NCBI RefSeq assembly: GCF_000189635.1
Contig: NW_002476370.1
Location: 186,001-250,000, forward strand
Length of the DNA: 64,000 nt
Reading direction: 5' to 3'
From: Tetrahymena thermophila SB210
Lineage: Eukaryota > Ciliophora > Oligohymenophorea > Hymenostomatida > Tetrahymenidae
Shown here: piece after piece, positions 1-12,800 of the stretch
Numbering within the stretch: position 1 is the stretch's first letter
Layout: the number at the start of each line of letters is the position of its first letter
Translations under genes and position numbers: made by a program
Notes under the pieces: model-generated
Told to the model about the DNA's origin: nothing
The model's input: the letters and a program-made list of their open reading frames with translations, nothing else
The model's database searches: none

Positions 1-2581
1 ATTGGGGCATCAGGATTAGGTTCTTGTTTAGGAAACTGCACTAATCTCTCAAATTTGTAGCTCTCTCTATGGTAAAAAATGTTTATTTGTTATAGATTGT
101 GAAATATTTTAATATAAAAATTATTTTAAAAGAATTTTTCTAACTCTTTTAATTAATTAATTAATTAATTTATTTATTTATTTTTGCTTTTTATTTGATT
201 TATTTTTATTTTTTAAAATTTTGTGCTCTTTTTTTTATTTATTTATTTGTTTGTTAATTTAACATATTTTTAAATTTTTAACTTTTACTTTTATTATTAA
301 TTAATTCATATATTTTTAATAATATAACTAACTAACTAACTAATTAATAATATATTTTTTTCTTCAATATTTCAAAAAGTAAAAATTAAATTGGTGATGA
401 AGATGTATCAGGTTTAGTATCTGGTTTAGAAAAGTGCACTAATCTCTCAAATTTTATACTTGATATAAGGTAAAAACAGTTTATTTGTTATTGATTATGA
501 TATTTTAGAATATAAAAATTAATTTAAAAGAATAAAACTAACTATTTTAATTAATTAATTTATTAGATTTAGATTGGAAATTAATTTATATTTTTTTATT
601 GCTCATATTTATTCATTTATTTAACTAATTCTTTCATTTTCAACTTTTGATTTTAATTTATTCATATTTTTTCTTAATTTATTTTATCCTATAAACTAAC
701 TAATTAACTATTAATTTTCATCAATATTTAAAAAGTGAAAATAATATTTTTGATAAAGGAGCTTCAGGTTTAGGTTCTGGTTTAGGAAAGTGCAATAATC
801 TCCTAAATTTGACACTTGATTTAAGGTAAAAACAGCTTATTTGTTTTGGATTATGTATTAAATTTTAAAATGAATTTAAAAAAAATAAAATAAAATATTT
901 TAATTTATATTTATATATTTAATTTCTTTTTATTCAATTTATTTGTCTTTTTTTTATATTCTGCTTGTGCTATATATTTATCTCTTTGTTTCTTAATTTA
1001 ATTCATTCATTTTTTTTATTTTGAGCTTTTGCATTTATTATTTATTTATTAATTAATTTTTTATTTTCTCCTATTTTTTCTTAATTTTTTCCTTCAAACT
1101 AACTAACTAATTAATTATATATTTCTTCTTCAATATTTAAAAAGTTATAATAAAATTGGTGCAATTAGTGCATCAGGCTTAGGTTCTGGTTTAAGAAACT
1201 GCATTAACCTCTCAAATCTGACACTTATACTTAGGTAAAAAGAGTTTATTTGCTTTAGGTTGTGATAATTTTGAATATAAAATGAATTTAAAACAATATT
1301 ATTAATAATTCATTTAATATATTTATTAGCTTTTATTTTATTTATTTTTACTTTTTTAATATTCTGCTTGTGTTTTTTATTTATTTATTTCTTTGTTAAT
1401 TTAACTCATTTTTTCATTTTAAACTTTTGCTTTTATTAATAGTTGATTAATTAAATAATTACTTTTTATTATGTAATATTTGTTCTTCATTTTTTCCTAC
1501 TAATTAAATCATTAACTATATATTTTTCTTCAATATTTAAAAAGGTATAATTAAATTGGTGATGAAGGTACATCAGGCTTAGGTTCTGGTTTAGGAAAGT
1601 GCACTAATATGTCAAATTTGACACTGAATATAAGGTAAAAACAGGTTATTTTCTTTTTGTTTTGATATTTTTGAATATAAAAATTAATTATCTTACTCTT
1701 TTAATTTATTTATTAAATTTTTATTGGATATTTTATTTTATTCTTCTTATATATTTTTATTTGCAAATTTAATTCTTATTTTAATTTCAACTTTTACATT
1801 TATTCATAGTGAATTATTCATTTTATATCATCTTATATTTTTTCTTCATTTATTCCTACCAAATAACTAATTAACTAAATAAATTTTCTTCAATATTTAA
1901 AAAGGGGAAATAATATTGGTGCAATTGGTGCATCAGACTTAGGTTCAGGTTTAGGAAAGTGCACTAATCTCTCAAATTTGACACTTAATATAATGTAAAA
2001 ACAGTTTATTTATTTTTGATTGCGATTTATTTGAATAAATTAAAAATAATATAATTAACAAAGTCTTTTAATTTATCTATGAGCTTTTTATTGGATATAT
2101 TACTTTTTTTTATTCCGCTTATATATTCTTTATTTATTTATTAATTTATTTGATTGTTAATCTAACTCATTTTTTCTTTTTCAACTATTACTTTTAATTA
2201 ATAAATTTCTTATTATTTCATATTATTTCTTCATTATTTCCTTCTAGCTAACTAATTTGCTATATATTTTTTCATAAATATATAAAAAGTGATAATTATA
2301 TTGGTAATGAAGGAGCATCAGGCTTAAGTATTGGTTTAGGAAAGTGCACTAATCTCTAAAAATTGACAGTTGATATTAGGTAAAAACATTTTATTTTGAT
2401 TGCACTATTTTTGAATATAAAAATTAATTTAAAACAATATAACTAACTCTTTTAATTTTTATCTTTCTTTTTATTTTTATTGTGCTAACTTTTTTTTTAT
2501 TTTTTGATTTAAAATGTAATATTTTATTTCAAATTTTATTCTATTTATTTTTTAGTAATTTACACTTATTTATATTAAAAG
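1..2581 (+). repeat. Tandem array of exon+intron units, about 340-410 bp each
   Basis: Seven successive units carry a near-identical coding block followed by a related intron. The recurring coding core begins GGTTCTGGTTTAGGAAAGTG and is followed by the intron start GGTAAAAACAG. Intron interiors share runs of TTAATTAATT and an end close to CTTCAATATTTAAAAAG. Units begin near 1, 380, 736, 1145, 1545, 1905 and 2290. Because introns as well as exons are alike, the array most simply arose by duplication of a genomic exon+intron block rather than by insertion of introns into an existing repeat protein. The last unit has a shorter, more diverged intron. Confidence 0.85.
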
Positions 2582-2669
2582 GTTAAACTAAATATTCAAT
2601 TAAAGATAATAATTTAGAGCAAAGTGCCATAAATCAAAAAGGTTAGTAACCTTAATAGCAAATTTGTGA
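1..2669 (+). CDS. Leucine-rich-repeat protein, 3' part, one repeat per exon (5' end outside window)
   Basis: Only the 3' end is present. Exons: 1-71 (partial), 380-469, 736-825, 1145-1234, 1545-1634, 1905-1994, 2290-2379 and a terminal exon 2582-2669 ending in TGA. Six consecutive exons are exactly 90 nt (30 codons) and each encodes one LRR of the type GDEGASGLGSGLGKCTNL followed by SNLTLDI. Each internal junction joins the last two bases of one repeat to the first base of the next, giving for example D-I-S-D-N-x-I-G. The introns (202-319 nt) start GTAAAAA(C)AG or similar, end in AAAAG or AAAAAG, and resemble one another. The last exon gives a basic tail with KSKRLV, which also occurs at the end of the LRR gene at 28102-29553. 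The repeat resembles ribonuclease-inhibitor-like LRRs used for protein binding. Partners are unknown. Confidence 0.8.
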
Positions 2670-3157
2670 AATACGAAGAATAAATATTATTTGAATATTT
2701 TAATAAAATATGTTTTATTTTACAATATGTTGAAATTAGAAAATTAACCTAAAATATAGATAGATAGATGATTTTGTATTATTTTTATATTTATAAATTC
2801 GTATTTTGATAAATTCATAAATATATTTCTAAACGAATAAAGGAATTAAATTGATATCAAGATGCCATAGAAAAATATAAAAATATAGTGGTTGGTATGC
2901 ATGCCACTTTTTATGAAATAGATTTTTTAGTTTTTTATTAAAAAAAAATCTGATTTTTATATTTTATTATAATATTTTAATTAATAATTTTATTTATTTA
3001 ATTTAAAAAATAAATAATATAATAAAAATAAATAATTTTTTTACACCTAAATTTTTAAATTTAGTTAATTTTTGTGAAGTGGAATAGCCAAAATACTGAT
3101 TTGGGAAATTAATTTCTGTAGTGATTAAGAATTTATTTCTAAATTTTTCCTACCTTT
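2670..3157. other. A+T-rich intergenic spacer
   Basis: This is the 3' flank of the LRR gene, dominated by A and T runs. I see no convincing coding frame or RNA gene. Confidence 0.6.
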
Positions 3158-4430
3158 AAGCACACCCAGAACACCTTAATATCGAAAAACAATAGCATCA
3201 ATCTGTAAGGATAATAATCTGGAATGTTATCTCAATCAAAAAAGAAAAAAAATTGATGGAGATTAGAAAGCTGCAGCCAAATGTAGTATGTCTGTAGGAA
3301 ATAAGACAATAACAGTTCAGAAATTCACCTACTTTCAACTTTGTTTTAAAAAACAGATCTGATGAGAATTAAGGTGGAAGAATCTGCATTCGGATTGATT
3401 CGAAACTCAACTACAGAGTTGTTGATTAGCTAATACCAGAATAAATCCTAGAATAGCAGTGTGAACTACAACTAGTAGAAATTTTTTATTAAATATTTAA
3501 ATTTACAATATTTAATGTTGATATTCCTTGTAAAATCTAAAGAAACAAATATTTAAAAAAATAATTTAGTATATGGAATATTCACCTGATGGCCTCTCTC
3601 CATATTGAAAATTTCATTATTTGTGGTTAATTGAATAATTATTCTAACCCATTCCCTCATCTTTACTACTTAAACCTCTAATATGCTTCAACCTTCTAGA
3701 GAAATACATAGCCTCCATTTATTTTAGACTACATCTTTACATCTTTCAGGTTCAACTTCACCATCGAAACAATTCCCTGCTAAAATGAATCTGAAAATTC
3801 TATACTTCTAGCTAACATACAAATTACTAATCAATTAGATATCTCTTACAAACTATCAAATACCTAGAAAAGACTTGAGCCTCGTGTTATGTTATATGGC
3901 TACAATCTAGAGAATAGGTTGTAAGAGCAAATAAAAAAGTAAATAAAAAATTTCCTTTATTCCACAAAATCTGGTTAGCCTTAAGTCAAAGAGCAAGATA
4001 ACTCAGAATACTTAAGTCTTTCACCACCGAAATTGACCATAATCTGCTCTCAAATTACTCCAAACAATCCTAAAATCTGATGAAGACTGTTAGAAACCTC
4101 CACTATTTCCCAAAATTTCAAATCTACCAGCAATATCTGAGGATGAAGTTGAGTGGAAGCAAGAGCACATTTAAAAGTACAAAACAGTAACTTACATGGG
4201 ACAGCTTTTCTGATTAGTTCTTTAGAATGTGCAAAATAAAAAAAACTCTGATCAACAACTGGTGGACTTAGCAAAATGTGAGGCTACTTTTCCCTCATTC
4301 TTATGAATACCGTCTGATCCCGATAAACAAGAAAAACCCTAACTTGCCAAAGTTAGAGTAATTCAGGTTAATAGCGACTAAGCAAAAAATTCAAAAAAAG
4401 CAAAAAAATTAATTGTATTTATTTATTTCC
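3158..4430 (+). pseudogene. Probable decayed protein gene of unknown function
   Basis: Base composition here is distinctly less A+T-rich than the flanks and a protein-like frame can be followed on the plus strand, but it is broken. A first block (3158-3474) contains an in-frame TGA at 3254-3256; an ATG at 3281 could start a shorter product. A candidate intron 3475-3569 restores the frame, which then runs open to about 4078 with typical protein composition (for example VMLYGYNLENRLQEQ). The coding signal then shifts by one base near 4077 (SDEDCQKPPLFPKIS), and TGAs at 4211-4213 and 4304-4306 interrupt it before it fades near 4430. No family is recognised. Alternatives are an active gene with introns I failed to place, or a fragment of an old mobile element. 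The minus-strand frame over the same bases is shorter and looks like a shadow. Confidence 0.4.
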
Positions 4431-4502
4431 ACAAATATGCAATATATATTTTTGCATCAAAATTTTTATTTATTTTTTTAAAATATATAATTATCATTTA
4501 TT

Positions 4503-5111
4503 TCAATTTTATTGTTTCTTTGTACCTTCTTGTTCTTCAGCTTTTTGATTTTAAAGTGCAGCTTTTCCAAAGTATCTCACTCCTACTGATTTACTGATTC
4601 CTAAATAATTTTATGCAATAATTTTAAATAAAATTATATTTATTTAATTTGCTTCTTTTTTTAGAGTTTTCTTTTATTATTATTTTGCTTATTTCATTTA
4701 ATTTAAAATTTATTTTTCTCTTTCTTTCTCTGAATTTTTTTACATTTCATTTTCTTTTTCTTTTTCATAAATTCTTTTTGCAGACAGAATGAAGCTATCC
4801 AGTTTCATCTTAGTTTCTTCATTGCTCAATTCATACACTGGCTTTAGAGTTATTTCCAATCTTAATAGAGATTCTTATAGCTGTGTGACCATACCTTCTT
4901 GTTTTTCTTCCTAGGCTTTCCTGGTTATCTTATAGTCTTCCTCCAATTAGATTCTTTTGCCTGTCATGTCCTGAGTTAGAAGGTTATACAGATCTTGTGA
5001 TATTTTCTCAGTTTCTATATCCCTTTTTTCTTCTGAGATATCGCTCCATTTATCTTCTTCCCATTCTAATTCTGAGTCTGATGATGAGTATTCTTCCACC
5101 AGTTTCCCCAT
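4503..5111 (-). CDS. Small acidic/coiled-coil protein, 202 aa, unknown function
   Basis: A single open frame runs from ATG at 5111 to TGA at 4503-4505 (203 codons). The N-terminus is strongly acidic with serines (EEYSSSDSELEWEEDKWSD). The middle is Lys/Glu/Gln-rich and probably a coiled coil, about residues 95-145. The C-terminus is basic and Gln-rich. No enzyme motif, signal peptide or membrane segment is visible. A GTAAAA...TTATTTAG stretch inside the gene could be spliced out, but that would change the C-terminal frame to a short unrelated end, so I prefer the unspliced reading. The gene is convergent with the decayed gene upstream. Acidic and basic blocks would suit a nuclear protein, but that is a guess. 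Confidence 0.6.
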
Positions 5112-6248
5112 TTTATAGTTATTATTTTTTTGTATAAGTATTATAATTTATTTATCTTTAATTTTTATAGTTTTTTATTATCTATTTTATTCAATATCTT
5201 TATTATATTTTATAATTCTTTTAATTTTAAATCTTTTATTATTTCTTAATCTTTTTACTTTATAAATTATTAAAGTTGTTGATTAATTATAATTAATTAT
5301 ACAATAATTACTCTAATTTACTGAATTTCTACTTAAAGATGATCATTTAAAGCGGTTTTGGAATTCTAGTCTTATATGGATAAATTTTGCATTTGGCCAA
5401 AAAAGTAAGTAACAATTTTTAGGCTTTAAAAGAAAAAATAATTATAATAATTTGTTAAATCTTAATAAAAATACATACAGTATATAAATTTATTTGTTTG
5501 AAATGAATTAATATTTAATAAAATCATAAATTAATATTTTATATTTATTATTTATTTTCATAAAGTTATTGATCATCATCAGACTCTGATAGTTCATCTT
5601 ATTCTTCTGTATCATTTAGATCCATATAACATTTAAATCTAATTTTTGTAAACAGGTGTTCTTTATCTTTATAATTTTCTTATATTCTGTTTAAAAACAA
5701 CCAAACAAACATTATTTGTTACAGGTTAAATAAATTGTATGAAATATCTCATATAAATATGAAATTAAAATCTTAAAAATCTTTATTTTTAAATAATATT
5801 TACTAATTTTAATAAATAAATTAAAAATAAAATGAATAAATCAACAAAAGAAGTAAATTTAATATTTAATTAATCAAAATTAAGTATTAAGTTGCTATTT
5901 ATTTTAGATTTTGTAAAATATTTCAAAATAATTAATTAATTTATAGCTTGTTATCTGTTTTTTACTATATTCAATTTAATTTAAAATATAGAAAGCAATA
6001 TTATTAGTAAATAAGTAAAAAACACAAACATGAAAATTATGCATTTATATTTAATTACTATGATAATACTGATGAATTTAAAAATGGAGGAAATAACAGA
6101 GAATTAAGTAGATTGAATGAGTGAGTGGGAGATATTTAGTGATTTAATTACTGTGTATTTATTATGATATTAAATCAGTAAAATATAACTTATAAATGAT
6201 TTGCAAAGGAAGTTTATATAGAGTTTATTATTAATTTATATGATTTGT
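5112..6248. other. Intergenic spacer with one possible short exon
   Basis: Mostly A+T-rich. A minus-strand open stretch at 5524-5686, ending in TGA at 5524-5526, encodes an acidic peptide (DLNDTEEQDELSESDDDQQ) and follows a possible acceptor ending AAACAG. It could be the last exon of a small gene whose upstream exons I cannot identify, or chance. A less A+T-rich patch at 5340-5410 has no clear frame. Confidence 0.35.
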
Positions 6249-8009
6249 TCAATTATAAACTAAATATTTGCCAGTTGCAGAGAATTTAGAATATCCTTTT
6301 ATAACCTTTTCAATAGCTTCTAGAAGGTCCTTTTCAGAGATGGCTTTTCTTCTTGCTCTAATGGCGAACATACCAGCTTCAGTGCAGACAGATCTAAGAT
6401 CAGCACCAGTGGTGTTAGGGCATAATCTTGCTAATAATTCATAACGAATATTTTTTTCCATACTCATGTGTCTGGCATGAATTTTAAAAATGTGAGTTCT
6501 GCCTTCTAAGTCTGGAAGACCGAATTCAACCTTTCTATCTAATCTACCAGGTCTTAACAAAGCGGGATCTAAAGTATCAGGTCTATTTGTAGCCATCAAA
6601 ACTTTAATGTTACCTCTGCTTTCAAAGCCATCCAATTAATTTACGATTTCAAGCATAGTACGTTAGACTTCATTATCACTACCAGCACCGTCATCATGTC
6701 TAGCACCACCACTAAATTAATTAATTAATTAATTATTTAAAAAAATATTATAATGAGTTAATCAAAAGTTTATTTATAAATTTTGAAAATTTGGCTTGAA
6801 TGCTTAGAAAGTGTTTATATTTAATTTAATTACATAGCATCGATTTCATCGAAGAAAATGATACAAGCTTTCTTGGTTCTTGCTAACTAGAAGATTTCTC
6901 TAACCATTCTTGCACCTTCACCAACATATCTTTAAACAAGTTCTGAACCGATGACACGGATGAAGCAGGCATCTGTTCTGTTGGCAACGGCTCTTGCAGT
7001 TAAGGTTTTACCAGTACCAGGAGGACCATAGAGTAAAACACCTTTAGGAGGATCAATACCCAATTCAATAAACTTTTCAGGCTAGAGTAAAGGCATTTCT
7101 ACAACTTCCTATTTATTATTCAAGGGAATAAATTGGTTAAATATCAATTCAATTAATAAAAAATGCAATAAATAAAAATCTTATTTTAATTTGCTTTTTT
7201 ATTTATTGTTAATAAATAAATGCTTCAAAGCAAAAACCATATTTTTTAGTTTAAATATTTAAACTAAGTGTTTTTATTAAAATCTTCAAAATAAATGCAT
7301 ATTTTTCTGAAATGATTATGCTTTTTCTTAATTTCTTTATTATTTTAGATAGGAAAATACCGCTATTCATTCTAACTTCGTTACTGCTTTGAAATATCAA
7401 ATTTATGCATGCATCTCCTTTGATTTATATTATTTTTTAAAATGAATTAATTACCTTAAGACGATCTAATTATTCATTAGCACCACCAATATCTGAATAA
7501 GTAACATCAGGTTTTTCTTCTACAGTCATCATGGTGACTGAAGGATCAATTTTAGGAGGAAGAGGAAGTTGAATAGAATATTTTTATTTCTCAACACCAA
7601 CTCTCATACCTTCATCAATATCGGTAGGAGCTAGCTTATCACCTAAACCTACAACGAATTTGGCCATTTGCTTGATGCTAATCATGTATTTATTTTCAGT
7701 GGGTTAGTCACCAGGAATGATTTTATTGCAACGAGCGACTTGTAAAGAATGTTATTAAGACAATCTAATTTCATCACCCTTCAAATCCCATTAAGAAGGT
7801 AAAGAAAGACCTGTATCACTCTCTTTTATACCGCATAGTTTGTTAATTTTTACTACTAAATTCTTATTTTCTTCTTCAGTTGATTTAATGGATTCTGCAT
7901 ATGGACCCATGCCATAAACTTTCAATAAAGAAATATCACCTTCATCCAAAGGGATGTGCTTTTTTTCTTCACCTTGTTAATTATCTTTGTCGTTTGCGCT
8001 AGGAGCCAT
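6249..8009 (-). CDS. RPT1: 26S proteasome regulatory ATPase subunit RPT1 (S7/PSMC2), 430 aa
   Basis: Three exons, 7455-8009, 6834-7108 and 6249-6711, are separated by introns 7109-7454 and 6712-6833; spliced length is 431 codons including TGA. RPT1 is one of six AAA+ ATPases forming the base ring of the 26S proteasome, which unfolds ubiquitylated substrates and feeds them into the 20S core. Diagnostic features are the N-terminal [13 protein letters not shown] and [17 protein letters not shown], the OB-fold region ending [20 protein letters not shown] (here [12 protein letters not shown]), Walker A GPPGTGKT, Walker [10 protein letters not shown], the pore-loop region [12 protein letters not shown] (here [13 protein letters not shown]), and arginine-finger region [20 protein letters not shown]. 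The N-terminus separates RPT1 from RPT2-RPT6. Length matches the family. No key residue is missing. Confidence 0.96.
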
Positions 8010-9891
8010 TTATTTATTTAGTTGATTCTACTTTAATATAAAATGCTTTGCTTTTGTTTACTTATTGCTGCTCTAATTCCTTTCTATTGTTTCTTATTAA
8101 GATACAATTTTTATTTTAATAGTTAATATAGAGATCCTTTCTATTCTTTTTCCTTTTAAAATATTGATTGTCTGTCTGATTTTACTTAGCTCTATATTTT
8201 AAAATAACAATCTTTTAAAATAGCAAAACAAACAAATAAACAAACAACTAATCTAATACAAGCAACTCTTCTTAAACTGATAAAAATTCATTTATTTTTT
8301 TAATGCAGAATCATTCTCTTAATGCATCTCATTTGACAATCAATCAAAATTTAATTAAAATTAATATTTTCGTCAGTCAATTGCAATAACATCAGAGAGA
8401 CTCTTCTAAACAAAAACTATTCACGCACATACAGTAAAATATATATAGTGTTAATTCAATTTTTCTAATTTCTGCTATTCTATTTTCATTTTAAAAAAAT
8501 AAAACATTTAATTAATTTATTTTTCACATAAAACACAAAACGTAAAATTTTCAAAGTTAAAAAAAAAATAATCAAAGAAATTAAATAAAAAATAAAAAGA
8601 AAATAGGAAATTAAATGCTATTTTATCTGAATTATATTAAACTTAAAATAAAATTATATTTATTTAAGTTTAAGTCTATCATTTTAAAATCTTCCTTCAT
8701 CTTTATGTATAAATTAAATAATTTTTCTTATATTTTTATTGAAATTAAGCATGTATAAGTGATTTTTCATAAAATATTAAGATTTTATCATTTTTCATCA
8801 TAAATTTAGTTTTAATATTTTATTAAAGTTAGATGTTTATTTTATTTTATTTAAATTAAATGAAAATAAAAAAAAGAACATAAAGATCAGTAAAAATTTA
8901 AAATATTAAATTCATTTTAAAAAAATATATTTAAAAAATCCAATTTTTTATTTAATATTCACAATTGTTAAATTGAAAAGATATTTTAAAACTCTATCTT
9001 AATAGAATTTAAAAACCTTCATTTTATTGATTAAAAAATATAAATCAAAGCGATTAAATTAAAAATTATACTTGGCTTGAAAAATTATGTTTAGCCTTAT
9101 TTAAAGATGAGCTCATTTGATTCAATTAGAATAAATGTTGCATAAAATACTGAATTAGATTATATAAATTACAGATTTAATACAAATTACTTTAATACGT
9201 GTAATTAAAATATTTATATTAAAACACTTATATTAAATTATGTGGCTTACAAAATGGGTAAAAGTGAAGAAAATTTATTTAATTTTGATTATAATATTAT
9301 AAGTAATTTTTATAAAACTTCAAATTAATTTACTTAATTCCTAAATAAACTACGGTACATATTGATTACATTTTACATACTTACTTTTAATTTGTTGTTT
9401 TTAACTTAAATTCTATGAAAAAATTAATTTATTTGAAGATTATTTTATTTAATTGTTCGAAATTTAAAGTAAAATTTTTGGTCCAGTGAGTGGCCAATTT
9501 AGAAAGGTTTCACAATAATATAAAAAAGAATTAGTTATTCTTTTATAAATTTATTTATTTAACATTAGTCACATAATAAAATATTTAAAAATACTCATAT
9601 TGAAAAATTAAAATTTTATATTATATATAAATAATTATTTAGAAAAAATTTATTTGCTTGTTTTTTATTTATTTAAATCATTTTATTTATTGAATTGACT
9701 GTTTTCTATTACAAAAATTCAAAAATAACAATTAAAAATGTTCTGAAGAATTATACATATACTAATAAACACAATTTATTTATTTATTTAAGGGTTAGTA
9801 GGTTTTTTTAATTTCATAATGATAAAATTTTTTATAAATATATTTTTTAGTTTTATTTTTGTTAGTAATAATAAAATTTTTTAGAAAATAT
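8010..9891. other. A+T-rich intergenic spacer between RPT1 and the CNBD gene
   Basis: Holds the RPT1 promoter side (right of 8009) and the 3' flank of the gene ending at 9892. Only A+T runs, short AAAC/TTTA repeats and no coding-like frame are seen. Confidence 0.6.
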
Positions 9892-12800
9892 TCAAGAAAT
9901 AGATTGCTTTTGATAGGTATTTGGCTCCTCCTTAAAAATGTTTATTTTACTTATTCTTAATGGGTAATTTGAATCTGTGTATTACTCTTTTTGTACTAAA
10001 TGTATATTTTTTTAATTCTCATTTTATTTTTTTAGTTTTTTTAGGTTGGTAGAAAAATTTGCTAATTAAAAGGAAGTTAAGTTATTTAATGAATCAAGCG
10101 AACTAGATTTAGCATTATTTCTGGAGGTACTAGATAGAGCGATTTGAATTCTGTTTTTTTATGTATTTCTACAGGTTTATTCTAAATACTCTTATTTAGG
10201 TGTAATACATTAATTAAGTTAGAGTGGTAATAGTTTTTATTCAAATTTTAAAGAGGTAGATGATTTACCACTTTTTTTCAGCTGCTTATGTAAATTATAA
10301 TAATTTCTCAAGGTTTCTTTGTAACCTTTTTGCTTCTTCAAAAGAAAATCAGAGCTTGGTTGCAACATTATTTTGAATTAATCATTTTAAGCTAAATCTT
10401 CTTTACAAATGTTTGTAAAGTAAGCTTCATCAGAAGTTTAGTATTCATAGCTCTTTAAGTTTATTTTATTTTTAGGAGATAAGGGTGAAAGTTCATTTTT
10501 TTGAGATAAACTTTAGTCGTTTGGGCAAAGTTTTGTAGGTCTGTTTACTATATATATTTATTTAGGATAGCTAAATTCAGTGCTTGTTACACTGTTTCTG
10601 TATTCATTTAATTCCTTGTCAGTAGATTAGTAGTCTATTATTTCTTGTTAATGTTTAACAGGTTGACTAACTTAATATTTGAGAGTCTCTTGTGAATGTA
10701 AGTGTGGTTATTCAAGCTTCTAATCAGAAGAATAATTTGAATTTGATGAAGCTTCTACTTGGTTTAAGCTTATTAGTTTCTCTATGCTTTTACTACTTCT
10801 TTAAGAAATTGGAGATTAAGGAAGTTTAGATAGTTTAGTATCACTTTTTAGACCTTTAATTGCTGGTGAGATAACAATAGAAGGCTTTAAATCTGTAGAT
10901 AATTTTTCATATCTTGTTGGAGATTCAAAATGCATCTTCTTTTTGTCAATTGATTTACTACTATTGCTATTTTCATTTTTTTGCTGTGGCAAGTTTTTAA
11001 AATTTGTAGGATGACATTGAGAAGAAAAGAAATAAAGTGATTATTAAGGCTAAACATTGTTAGGAATGTCAGTTTCATTGATTTTTTAGTTTACTTACGA
11101 TTTGATGATTTTAAGGCTATAAAATTTTTTATTTCTTCTGCTTAGAAAGTTAGGAGAGTAGCTTTTATCTTTATAGATTGGCTCTTCGTGCTGAGTAGCA
11201 TTTCTTTAATGAACATAATTAGGTTCAGTATTTAATTTTATATTTTCTTCACTAAAAAAGCTTAAATCCTCTTTCATCTTTTCTTCTTCTATTGATTTCA
11301 TAGGTGAGCTGATTCTCATTCCACTTGTAGTTGTATTATCATCAAACAGCAATTCCTCACCCAATTTTGTAATTGACTTTATCATATTTTTTTGTGCTAT
11401 ACTCAATTCTTCTTCATTAGTTTGTTAAGATATACTTGAAATTTCCTCAGTATTTTAAGTATTTTAGGAAGCTTTTATATTTTGCTTAGCTTAATTCGTA
11501 GTGTAAGTTTAAATCACTTTTTTTCTTATTGAAAATCCTTCGTTTGAGTTAGTATTTTGATTAGAAGTATTTTACTTAAAAAACTTTTGAGATTATATTA
11601 TATTTTATTGCTATTACTATTAAACTTACTAAATAAATTTATTATTAGTAAGCACAGGGTATAAAGAGAATTTACCATCATTTGTAATGGTATTACTTTT
11701 TTGCAGCTATTAGTATTAAGTTTATGAAATACCTTTCATAGGGCTTTATTTGTTGCTTAATTGCAAAGGGGTTGAAATACTAAGGGAAGAGACTAAATTA
11801 GAATGAGATTAACCCCGCTATAGCTTTTCACTCTTGAAAATATTAATCTCACTTGTATTATTTGAGCTATCTTATGTTTCTAAAGAATAGCGAGGAACAC
11901 TGCTTACATTTATTGAATTTTCGAAGGGAATCTTTTAAGTACTAAGCAATGATGACTGTTGCTAGTTGTTTGATTTGGTATTTAACTTTGGAGATATTTA
12001 CTCTTCTTATTGCTCTTGATAGTTTAATTATTGATAAATAGGAGGATATTGGGTATTACTAGACATGATCTGATAAGCATTTTATTATGGAGTTTATTCA
12101 ACTTAAGCTTCATGAACTGAGGATCTCAAAAGGTTTTATGAATTTAAAGTTGTTGGAGAAGATGGACTTGTGTGATTCATAGAGAAAACATGAGATTCCG
12201 TAATAAATCTCAAGGATGGAATGTTTCTAATGGAGAAATTCTCATTTTATCCAAAAAGCATATTTTCATCACTTAACTCAGGAAGTGATTATTGGAAGCA
12301 TAACTTTTGTGTTTGTTGGATTTCTTCTTTTTATGAGAAAAGCCTTGAGATGGAAAGTTTCTATTTCAGTTTATTTAAATGAGATATATTTCCAAATTAA
12401 GGTAGCTATTCTTTCTTCAACATTTTTGTCTTGTTTAATTTCAATCTTTTTTTTACTTAAGAGAATGTTTCTGCATATTCAAAGATTTCTGACTTGGGAG
12501 CATACTCATCTGCAACTTCAGTTTTTAGATTGCAATTTGAATGATTATTTAGATTTGTTGTAGAAATATTTGCGACACTTGAAGAGTTATGATTTGTGTA
12601 AGAATTATTTTCAATAGGTTTAAGGTTGATTATGTTTTAATTTTACAAATGTAAGGGAGACTTTCTTTAAAATTCAGCACTAGCCCTTTCAGTAAGTGAC
12701 TTATTATCATTTGATTAAGGGGATTAAAATAAAGAGGTTGTTGATTAATGAGGAGAATTATTTAAGCTAACTATGCTTTTAGATTTTAAATGATACTTTT

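Noticed and set aside
1-2581. CRISPR-like regular repeat array
   Set aside because: The repeats are coding exons with in-phase splice sites and the spacers are related introns; unit size (over 340 bp) and eukaryotic context exclude CRISPR.
4018-4301. Minus-strand frame of about 83 codons with a plausible protein look
   Set aside because: It lies opposite the decayed plus-strand gene, whose frame is longer and joined to an in-phase intron; I could not extend the minus frame with exons.
12285-12563. Plus-strand hydrophobic reading frame of 92 codons
   Set aside because: It is antisense to the well-supported tail of the CNBD protein, whose frame runs uninterrupted for 1153 codons; hydrophobic Phe/Leu composition is what the complement of Lys/Glu/Gln codons gives.
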